64,000 nt of DNA from Mitsuaria sp. PDC51 (GTDB taxonomy: Bacteria > Pseudomonadota > Gammaproteobacteria > Burkholderiales > Burkholderiaceae_C): positions 2,665,116 through 2,729,115 of the forward strand of contig NZ_FOZE01000001.1 of NCBI RefSeq assembly GCF_900113225.1, in the 5' to 3' direction. Each line of letters begins with the position of its first letter. Positions within the stretch are counted from its first letter, which is position 1. A program made the translations under genes and the position numbers. Positions 43,853 through 51,119 of the stretch are shown here, piece after piece. The notes under the pieces were generated by a model, which worked only from the letters and a program-made list of their open reading frames with translations, did not search any database and was not told where the DNA came from.

Positions 43853-45718
43853 TTACTGCTTGTAGAAGGTCACGTCATCGACGTTGAGCCAGCCGGTGCC
43901 CGTCGAGTCGCTCGTCCAGAACCCGATCTCGGCGTTCCCGTTGCTCACGTTGATGTTGCTGAGAGTGAGCTGCGTGTAGCCATCGGACGCCACCGTGGCG
44001 ACGGCCACCTGGCTGCCGCCGAAGTTCTTCACGTACAGCTGGTGTCCGGCCGTGCCTCGCACCCAGGCCTTCACCGTGTACAGCCCGTTCGGGAGGCCCG
44101 TGAGGGTCTGGGCGGTGTAGGCCCAATACGCCCCCGTGCCGCTGTGCACCAGGTGGGATGCGCCGGAATTGGGCCGCGTCGTGGCGGTGGACACCGCGCC
44201 CCCTTGCGACCCCGTGAACCAGCCGCCCAGCCCGTTCTCGAAGCCAGCGTTGCTCAGCAGGTTCACGCCACCGTCGATCACGTCCACGCGGTCGGCCGTG
44301 ACGAAGGTGTTCGACGCGCTGGCGTTCTTCATGCCGGTGGCCCGCACCTTCAGCGTGTGGCCACCCGCCGCCAGCACGGGGCTGCTCCACAGCAGCACGT
44401 CATCCTTGCGAGCGGCCGAGTAGGTGTCGATGGCGACTTCCGCGCCGCCGTCGATGGACACCGCGGCGATGCCGTGCGCCGGCGCCTGACCGCCATACAG
44501 CTTGACCTGCGTGCCGTTGAAGGGCACCTGGTAGTAGGCGCTGGTCAGCCCGGACCAATGGTTGTCGTTCTGGTAGGCGCCGGTCTGGCTGCCACTGGGC
44601 CAGTTGGCGGTGTTGTCGTAGCTGAAGCTCGTATCGTTGCGCGTCACCCGGCCCAGGTAGGGCAGCAGGATCGGCAGCAGACGGTTGCTCACCTTGACGT
44701 GGCCGGTGTCGCTGGGGTGCAGGCCGTCGGTGAAGTCCGTGGACCCGCTGGACGAATCCAGCCAGCCGGCGGTGTCGATGTAATGCACCTTGGCATCGCC
44801 CGCATTGACGCGCGCGGTCACCGCCGCCTGCGTCTCGGCCTGGTAGAAGCCGCCGAAGGTGCGCAGCGCGAAGATGTCCGTGTTCGGATACTTGGCCCGG
44901 ATGTTCTGCAGGAAGCCGGTGTAGCGGCTCTGGAACGTGGCCGTGGGCACCGAGTTGAACGAGTCGTTGCTGCCCAGGTTCACGACGACCAGCCTGGCCG
45001 TGTAGTTGGCGAAGTTCCAGGCCGGGTTGCCGGTGCACGCGACATCGGGGCAGCGGTTGGCCTGCCACAGCTTGAAGTACAGCGACTCCATGCCCGGGAA
45101 GGTGTTGTCCGAGTAGTGATACCCGTCCGACAGGGTGATCCCGGGATAGGAGACCTGCGTGTGATCGGCGGCCATCCGCTCGCCGGTGAGCCAGGCGTAG
45201 TCCGAAACCGCGACGTCGGTCGTCGTCACGCCAGAGGTGATGGAGTCGCCGACGAACTCCACGAGCGGGAGAGCGTCGGGCCGCACCGTGACGGCGCCGG
45301 CGTCAAGCACCAGGCCCTGGAACGGCAATTCCGTCTTCTCGTACTTGGCGACGATCTTGAGCGAGTGCGTTCCGTTGGCCAGCGGCGTGGGCGTCAGGTT
45401 GATGGTGCCGACGGCATCCCAGTAGGTGGTGGGAACGCCGTCCACGATGGCCATGAAGACGGTCTTCTCGGCCAGCTTCACCTTCACCGTGGTGCCGGTG
45501 AACTTGGTGGACAGGTACGAGCCGTTCCAGTAACTGCGATACGTGGCGCTGCTGCTCTTGTCCCAGCGTCCGACGTAGTTGATGTTGGTGTCCGTGGGGT
45601 CACCGTTGCCGGTGGCGGCCAGGACGGAAGCGCTGCAGGAGAACGCCATCCCCATCAGCGCCAGACGAAGGAAATGCGGGGGCGCGATCGCCCGGACTGA
45701 ACCACGATGACCGGTCAT
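43853..45718 (-). CDS. Secreted SGNH/GDSL esterase with carbohydrate-binding modules (CE2-like)
   Basis: A 621-residue secreted enzyme; the start at 45718 has AAAGG at a fair distance and a signal ending near SASVLAA. N-terminal beta-sandwich (about 30-140: YVGRWDKSSSATYRSYWNGS), then the SGNH hydrolase: block I EFVGDSITSG (Ser near 158), block III VNLGSNDS, block V DGLHPSDTGH (Asp-x-x-His near 331). Two C-terminal carbohydrate-binding-like domains follow (about 350-490 and 490-621; the latter starts NLLSNAGFENGLGGWFTGSQ). The plan matches CE2-type acetyl-xylan or glucomannan esterases. A LacI-type palindrome lies upstream. Confidence 0.85.
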   Translation of the reverse strand: MTGHRGSVRAIAPPHFLRLALMGMAFSCSASVLAATGNGDPTDTNINYVGRWDKSSSATYRSYWNGSYLSTKFTGTTVKVKLAEKTVFMAIVDGVPTTYWDAVGTINLTPTPLANGTHSLKIVAKYEKTELPFQGLVLDAGAVTVRPDALPLVEFVGDSITSGVTTTDVAVSDYAWLTGERMAADHTQVSYPGITLSDGYHYSDNTFPGMESLYFKLWQANRCPDVACTGNPAWNFANYTARLVVVNLGSNDSFNSVPTATFQSRYTGFLQNIRAKYPNTDIFALRTFGGFYQAETQAAVTARVNAGDAKVHYIDTAGWLDSSSGSTDFTDGLHPSDTGHVKVSNRLLPILLPYLGRVTRNDTSFSYDNTANWPSGSQTGAYQNDNHWSGLTSAYYQVPFNGTQVKLYGGQAPAHGIAAVSIDGGAEVAIDTYSAARKDDVLLWSSPVLAAGGHTLKVRATGMKNASASNTFVTADRVDVIDGGVNLLSNAGFENGLGGWFTGSQGGAVSTATTRPNSGASHLVHSGTGAYWAYTAQTLTGLPNGLYTVKAWVRGTAGHQLYVKNFGGSQVAVATVASDGYTQLTLSNINVSNGNAEIGFWTSDSTGTGWLNVDDVTFYKQ

Positions 45719-45760
45719 GTCTCGAAACCTTTCAACGCAACGCGCCATCACTTCGGAGTT

Positions 45761-45776
45761 GATTTAGCGCTAAATC
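45761..45776. promoter_or_regulatory. LacI-family operator-like palindrome upstream of the esterase
   Basis: GATTTAGCGCTAAATC is a 16-bp perfect palindrome with central AGCGCT. It lies 42 bases upstream of the esterase start on the reverse strand, a good position for repression. It differs from the GntR sites at four positions of the core arms, so a different LacI-family regulator is expected; none is in the window near it. Confidence 0.65.
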
Positions 45777-45855
45777 CCGGTGGCATCCTAGTTCATGCAC
45801 CCCACGAACTATCTAGGGAAACACCCGACCGAGGCGTGGGAGGCGCAGCTGTGCC

Positions 45856-46335
45856 TCACCCGCGCCGCGCCGCCTCGATCTTCGCGATGTCGATCTTCCC
45901 CATCTCCATCATGGCGGCGAAGGCGCGCTGGGACGCGGCGCGGTCCGGATCGTGCAGCGCGTCGGTCAGCACGCGCGGCGTGATCTGCCAGTTCACGCCC
46001 CACTTGTCCTTGCACCAGCCGCAGGCGCTCTCCGCGCCGCCGTTGTCGACGATCGCATGCCAGAGGCGGTCGGTCTCGGCCTGATCGTCGGTCGCGATCT
46101 GGAAGGAAAAGGCCTCGGTCTGCTTGAACTGCGGCCCGCCGTTCAGGCCGATGCAGGCCACCCCGCAGACGGTGAACTCGACCACCAGCACGTCGCCCTG
46201 CTGCCCCGACGGGAAGTCGCCCGGCGCCCGCGTGACGCGGCCGACGTGGCTGTCGGGGAAGGTCTTCGCATAGAAGCGCGCGGCCTCCTCGGCGTCGCGG
46301 TCGTACCAGACACAAATGGTGTTCTTCGCAAGCAT
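45856..46335 (-). CDS. VOC/PhnB-like family protein
   Basis: A 159-residue protein beginning MLAKNTICVWYDRDAEEAAR behind GGAGATCCCC; an ATG 12 bases upstream is less favoured. Two betaalphabetabetabeta units make up the VOC fold: FYAKTFPDSHVGRVTRAPGD in the first, and FKQTEAFSFQIATDDQAETD and SACGWCKDKWGVNWQITPRV in the second. The second is typical of 3-demethylubiquinone methyltransferase-like PhnB proteins. Enzymatic role is unknown. It is divergent from the siderophore receptor gene and on the same strand as the esterase. Confidence 0.9.
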   Translation of the reverse strand: MLAKNTICVWYDRDAEEAARFYAKTFPDSHVGRVTRAPGDFPSGQQGDVLVVEFTVCGVACIGLNGGPQFKQTEAFSFQIATDDQAETDRLWHAIVDNGGAESACGWCKDKWGVNWQITPRVLTDALHDPDRAASQRAFAAMMEMGKIDIAKIEAARRG

Positions 46336-46507
46336 GGGGATCTCCATCAAGGGATTGCAACGAGGATCGGCGAGACATCGTCCGCGGCGCCGGCCCGTCG
46401 GGCAACCGGCATACCCCTGGCGAGGCCTCGTCTCCTCCCCCACGACGAGCGGCCGCGTGCCATTTCGACAACAGCTCGCACGCCTCGTCACGCGCTGCGC
46501 ACGCTCC

Positions 46508-46527
46508 AAATGAGAATGTTCTCAAAT
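46508..46527. promoter_or_regulatory. Fur-box-like site upstream of the siderophore receptor
   Basis: AAATGAGAATGTTCTCAAAT contains TGAGAA (46511-46516) and TTCTCA (46519-46524) around a 2-base spacer, close to the Fur inverted repeat in AT-rich surroundings. It lies 75 bases upstream of the receptor ATG. Iron-Fur repression of the receptor is the straightforward inference. Confidence 0.65.
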
Positions 46528-46601
46528 AGGAACTACTATCAACAACTTCCCCATTTCCTGACGCCTGCCGGCCGACAAGGCTGGCGAGGCCTCCTGTTGC
46601 C

Positions 46602-48845
46602 ATGCGAATCCGATCCCTCCCGCGCCTGGTCCGGCGTCCTGCTGCGCGTTCGAGCTTCCGCCATGCCGGCATCGCCGCGGCGGCGTCCCTGTTCGCGGCG
46701 GCCGTCGCCGCCCAAGGGTCGGCCGCTGGCGCCGCCGCCTCGACGGCCTCGGCCGCGCCCGCCGATGACGCCGACAAGCCCGTCACCATCGCCCCGGTGA
46801 CCGTCAGCGGACAGCGCGCCGAAGGATATGCCGCCTCCGAGACCGCCTCGGCGACCAAGCTGACGCTGTCGCCGCGCGAGACGCCGCAGTCGATCACGGT
46901 CATGACGCGGCAGCGCCTGGACGACCAGAACCTGACCTCGCTGCGGCAGGTGCTGGACGTGACGCCCGGCGTCTACTCCAACGCCTACGACACCGAGCGC
47001 GTCCTGTTCTACGCACGCGGCTTCCTCGTCGACACCCTGATGCACGACGGCGTGCCCGCCCACACCAACTTCAGCACCGGGTCGGTGGACGAGACCCTGG
47101 ACACCGCGCTGTACGACCGCATCGAGGTCGTGCGCGGCGCCACCGGCCTGATGACGGGCCCCGGCAATCCGGCGGCGTCGATCAACCTGGTGCGCAAGCA
47201 CGCGGACAGCCGCACGACCACCGCGTCGCTGAAGCTGACCGCCGGCTCCTGGAGCAACCGCCGCGCGGAACTCGACGCCTCCACCCCGCTGACCGCCGAC
47301 GGCCGCATCCGCGCCCGCGGCGTCGCGGTGGTCGAGAGCACCGACAACTACCAGGACCTCTATCACAAGCGCCGCAACGTGCTCTACGGCGTGGTCGACG
47401 CGGACCTGACGCCGGCCACGCGCGTGTCCGCCGGCTTCGAGTACCTGGAGAACAAGCCGCGCGGCAACACCTGGGGTTCGTTCCCGAAGTTCTTCTCCGA
47501 CGGCACGCAGGCCGACTGGCCGACCTCGGTGACCACGGCGCCGGACTGGTCCTACTGGGACCGCAAGACGCAGACCGTCTTCGGCGAGCTGCGCCACCAG
47601 TTCGGCAACGGCTGGACGCTGCGGTCGTCGCTGAGCCGCCGCGTCTACAAGGAGGACGTCAAGCTGTTCTACGTCTCGGGCTGGCCGGATCCGACGACTG
47701 GCGAAGGACTGGCGCCCTGGGCCTACCGCAGCAAGGGCAAGATCACCGAGACCGCGCTCGACGTCCACGCCTCCGGCCCCTTCGAGCTGCTGGGCCGCCA
47801 GCACGAGCTGGTCCTCGGCTACAACGGCTCGCGCGCGAAGAACACCGGCACGGAGCAGGCCGTGGCCGGCGACCTGGCCCCGGTGGGCAACTTCTTCGAA
47901 TGGAACGGCAGCTACCCGGAACCCGCCTGGGCCGATCCCACCCCGCTGAACAACATCAAGACCGACCAGGACGCGGTCTACGCGGCCGCGCGGCTGTCGC
48001 TGACGGACTCGCTCAAGCTGATCGGCGGGTCGCGCTACGGCCGCTGGAAGATCGATTCCTTCTACGTCTACGACTCGCCGACGACGTCCAAGTACGACTA
48101 CACCAAGGCCATCCCCTACGCCGGCCTGGTGTGGGACGTGCTGCCCGAGCTCTCGGTGTTCACCAGCTACACCGGCATCTTCAAGCCGCAGAGCAGCCGC
48201 GACGTCAACGGCCATTACCTCGACCCGATGGACGGCAACTCGGTGGAGGTCGGCATCAAGGGCGAGCACTTCAACAAGCGCCTGAACACCTCGCTGACGC
48301 TGTTCAAGACCAAGCAGGACAACGTCGCCGCGCCGGTGCTCGACCCGGTGACCGGCGCGCCGGTGCTGCTGCCGGACGGCACCACCGCCTCGCAGGCCAT
48401 CGACGGCACACGCACCCGCGGCTTCGAGTTCGAGCTGTCGGGCCGGGTGGTCGACGGCGTGCAGGCCTCGCTGGGCTGGACGCGCTACATCACCAAGGAC
48501 GGCGACGACCAGACCATCCGCACCTTCATCCCGAGCACGATGGTGCGGCTGTTCGCGACCTGGGACGCGGCCCGCTGGGTGCCCGGCCTGACGCTGGGCG
48601 GCGGTGTCAACTGGCAGTCGTCCAGCTCGGCGGCCGTCGGCACGCCCAGCGGCGGCACGACGCTGCGCCAGGGCAGCGTGACCAACCTGTCGCTGATGGC
48701 GCGCTACCAGGTCTCGCCCAAGGTGTCGGTGCAGCTCAACGGCAACAACCTCCTGGACCGCAAGTACTTCGTGCTGGACCAGTACGACAACACCTACTAC
48801 GGCGCGCCGGCCAACTACTCGGTCTCGCTGCGGCTCGCGTACTGA
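46602..48845 (+). CDS. TonB-dependent siderophore receptor, FhuE/FpvA-like
   Basis: A 747-residue outer-membrane receptor. Long signal region (about 45 residues, Arg-rich then Ala-rich). The TonB-box/plug region reads ASATKLTLSPRETPQSITVM with TRQRLDDQNLTSLRQVLDVT, and RIEVVRGATGLMTGPGNPAA, characteristic of hydroxamate/ferrichrome-type siderophore receptors. The barrel ends in SVSLRLAY with a terminal aromatic. It takes up ferric siderophore with TonB energy. A Fur-like site lies upstream. There is no neighbouring siderophore synthesis gene or FecI/FecR pair, so a xenosiderophore is possible. Confidence 0.94.
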   Translation: MRIRSLPRLVRRPAARSSFRHAGIAAAASLFAAAVAAQGSAAGAAASTASAAPADDADKPVTIAPVTVSGQRAEGYAASETASATKLTLSPRETPQSITVMTRQRLDDQNLTSLRQVLDVTPGVYSNAYDTERVLFYARGFLVDTLMHDGVPAHTNFSTGSVDETLDTALYDRIEVVRGATGLMTGPGNPAASINLVRKHADSRTTTASLKLTAGSWSNRRAELDASTPLTADGRIRARGVAVVESTDNYQDLYHKRRNVLYGVVDADLTPATRVSAGFEYLENKPRGNTWGSFPKFFSDGTQADWPTSVTTAPDWSYWDRKTQTVFGELRHQFGNGWTLRSSLSRRVYKEDVKLFYVSGWPDPTTGEGLAPWAYRSKGKITETALDVHASGPFELLGRQHELVLGYNGSRAKNTGTEQAVAGDLAPVGNFFEWNGSYPEPAWADPTPLNNIKTDQDAVYAAARLSLTDSLKLIGGSRYGRWKIDSFYVYDSPTTSKYDYTKAIPYAGLVWDVLPELSVFTSYTGIFKPQSSRDVNGHYLDPMDGNSVEVGIKGEHFNKRLNTSLTLFKTKQDNVAAPVLDPVTGAPVLLPDGTTASQAIDGTRTRGFEFELSGRVVDGVQASLGWTRYITKDGDDQTIRTFIPSTMVRLFATWDAARWVPGLTLGGGVNWQSSSSAAVGTPSGGTTLRQGSVTNLSLMARYQVSPKVSVQLNGNNLLDRKYFVLDQYDNTYYGAPANYSVSLRLAY

Positions 48846-49034
48846 GGCGGCTTCGGCGGCGGGCGCCTCCTCTGCGCGGCGGCAGGCCACCCGGCCGCCA
48901 CGCGCGTCCATCCCGGGATCGGGTGACGCGCGGATGCCGCGCACCGGGAACGGACAGGGATACTCGACGGGCGACCGCGAGCCGGTGAATCACCGGTGGC
49001 GGTCGCCCGCCCTGCCCGCTTCCGAAGGAATCCC

Positions 49035-50078
49035 ATGAGTGCAGCGTCACTCCTCGTCCTGCTGATGGCGGCCTGCATCGCGGGCCTGCTGTGGGGGCTC
49101 GCGCGTCAGCGCCGTGCACACCGTGCGGCGCTGGCTCAGGCCGAACGCATGGGCCGCGTGCTGCTCACGATGGCGCGTGCGAATCGCCTGGTGCTGCGCA
49201 TCGACGATGAACGCGCCCTCTTCCACGAGGCCTGCCAGATCTGCGTCGATGCCGGTGACGCCGCCCTGGCCGCCGTCTACCTGCGCGACGGCGAGCTGGC
49301 GCACCGCGTGGCCTTCGCCGGCCCGGCGGCGCAGGTGCTGCGCAACGTGCCGGACCCGCTGGACCTGCGCCTTCCGGAGGTCCAGGGCACCTACACCGCG
49401 CGCGTGCTGCGCGACGGCCGCAGCGCCGTCAGCAACAACTACGTGCTGGACGCGCAGGCCGGCCGCTGGCGCGAGGAGGCCGTCGCCCAGGGCATCCGGG
49501 CGATCGCCTGGATCCCGATCCGCCGCGCGGGCGAGGTCGCCGGCGCGCTGATGCTGTGCGCGCGCGTGCCCGACTTCTTCGATGACGAGCTGATGGCGCG
49601 GCTCGAGGAACTCGGCGCGGACCTGTCGTTCGCGCTTGACAGCGTGGACAGTCGCCGCGCGCGCGAGGCCGCGCTGCGCGAGATCGAGGCCGGGCGGGAC
49701 CGCTTCCAGCGCCTCTTCGACGCCGCGCCAGTGCCGATGGCGATCGTGTCGGTGGAGGACCGCCGCATCGTCGAGGCCAACCAGGCGCTGTGCCGGCGCT
49801 ACGGCAAGACGGTGCAGGAGGTGGCCGGCACGACCACCGCCTCGCATGCCTACGGCGTGATCGCCGAGGACCGCGATGTCTTCTACCGCGTGCTGGGCAC
49901 GCAGGGCCGCGTGACCGACATGGTGGTGCGGCTGCGCGACGCCGCCGGCGCCATCCATCCGGCGGTGCTCAACGCGGAGCCGCTCGAGTACATGGGACGG
50001 CCCTGCTGCCTGATCATCAGCCTGGAGCTGCAGCATCTGCCCGGCCCGGGATGGCCGGAGCAGGCGCCAGCGCGCTGA
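49035..50078 (+). CDS. Membrane-anchored GAF-PAS sensor protein lacking an output domain
   Basis: A 347-residue protein starting at MSAASLLVLLMAACIAGLLW behind GAAGGAA. One N-terminal TM helix is followed by a short coiled coil, a GAF domain (about residues 55-205, with YLRDGELAHRVAFAGPAAQV and AIAWIPIRRAGEVAGALMLC), and a PAS domain (about 220-330: RFQRLFDAAPVPMAIVSVED). It ends 20 residues after the PAS core, with no GGDEF, EAL, kinase or HTH domain. It may act by protein contact or be a truncated relative of larger sensors. No partner gene is adjacent. Confidence 0.85.
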   Translation: MSAASLLVLLMAACIAGLLWGLARQRRAHRAALAQAERMGRVLLTMARANRLVLRIDDERALFHEACQICVDAGDAALAAVYLRDGELAHRVAFAGPAAQVLRNVPDPLDLRLPEVQGTYTARVLRDGRSAVSNNYVLDAQAGRWREEAVAQGIRAIAWIPIRRAGEVAGALMLCARVPDFFDDELMARLEELGADLSFALDSVDSRRAREAALREIEAGRDRFQRLFDAAPVPMAIVSVEDRRIVEANQALCRRYGKTVQEVAGTTTASHAYGVIAEDRDVFYRVLGTQGRVTDMVVRLRDAAGAIHPAVLNAEPLEYMGRPCCLIISLELQHLPGPGWPEQAPAR

Positions 50079-50111
50079 GGGCGCCGCGATCGGCGCGCCC
50101 ATCGCCTCGCC

Positions 50112-51119
50112 TCACTCCGGCTCGATGCCGGCGGCCTTGATGATCTGGCCCCACTTGCGCGTCTCGGTTTCCTGGAAGGCGCGCAGCTCTTCCGGCGTGC
50201 TGGACCACGCATCGACGCCGGCGCTCTCGAAGAAGGCCTTCGCCGGCGCGCTGCGCAGCGCCGCGCCGAGCAGCTCGTGCAGGCGCTGGACGACCGGCGC
50301 GGGCGTGCCCGCCGGCACGTAGGCGGCGAACCAGTAGCTCATGTCGTAGCCCTTGACGCCGGCCTCGTCGAGCGTCGGCACATCGGGCAGCAGCGGCGAG
50401 CGGCGCGTCATCGAGAAACCCAGCGCCCGCACCTTGCCGGCCTTGATCTGCGGCAGGCCGGTGGCCGTGTCGGTGATCATGAAATCGACCTGGCCGCCGA
50501 TCAGGTCGGTCAACGCGGGCGGATTGCTCTTGTAGGGCACGTGCAGCAGCTGCGTGTGGGACAGCTGCTGGAACTGCTCGCCGGCGACGCGGCTGGAGGC
50601 GCTGCCGCTGCCGAAGCTGACCTTGCCCGGCTCGCGCCTGGCGCGCGCGATGACATCGGCGACGCTGCGGTACGGGCCGTCGGCCTTGACCACCATCACC
50701 TGGCCGCCCTTGCCCAGGCCGGTGACCGGCGCGAAGTCCTTGACCGGGTCGTAGGACAGCTTGCGGAAGAGATGCGGATTGGCGGCCTGCGTGGTGTTGG
50801 TGGCGATCAGCACCGTGTAGCCGTCGGGCGCGGCGCGCGCGACCTGCTGCGCCGCGATCATGCCGCTGGCGCCGGCCTTGTTGTCGACGACGACGGCGAT
50901 CCGCGTCTGCTCGGTGATCGCCTGGCCCAGCGCCCGCGCCAACTGGTCCGTCGCGCTGGCGGCGGCGAAGGGCACGAGCAGCGTGATCGGCTTGCTCGGA
51001 TAGGCCGCGGCGGCGGTCTGCGCCTGCGCGAGGCTGGTCCATGCGAGGGTCGCGGCGCATGCGGCGCAAGCGGCGACCAACACCGCCCGGCGGCGGGTCG
51101 TCGGTTTCAAGACAGTCAT
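50112..51119 (-). CDS. Bug-family tripartite tricarboxylate transporter substrate-binding protein
   Basis: The start MTVLKPTTRRRAVLVAACAA at 51119 gives 335 residues with a signal peptide cut near AQAQ. Bug/TctC signatures: YPSKPITLLVPFAAASATDQ, LARALGQAITEQ, VDNKAGASGMIAAQQVARA, and VKDFAPVTGLGKGGQVMVVK. Such proteins bind carboxylates in the periplasm. The ATG overlaps the stop of the AtuA-like gene by one base (TGATG), so the two are coupled. No TctAB permease is adjacent, as is frequent in Burkholderiales. Confidence 0.95.
   Translation of the reverse strand: MTVLKPTTRRRAVLVAACAACAATLAWTSLAQAQTAAAAYPSKPITLLVPFAAASATDQLARALGQAITEQTRIAVVVDNKAGASGMIAAQQVARAAPDGYTVLIATNTTQAANPHLFRKLSYDPVKDFAPVTGLGKGGQVMVVKADGPYRSVADVIARARREPGKVSFGSGSASSRVAGEQFQQLSHTQLLHVPYKSNPPALTDLIGGQVDFMITDTATGLPQIKAGKVRALGFSMTRRSPLLPDVPTLDEAGVKGYDMSYWFAAYVPAGTPAPVVQRLHELLGAALRSAPAKAFFESAGVDAWSSTPEELRAFQETETRKWGQIIKAAGIEPE

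Noticed and set aside
46539..48944. An 801-codon reverse frame opposite the siderophore receptor
   Set aside because: The forward strand encodes a full TonB receptor with signal and terminal aromatic; the reverse frame has no family features.
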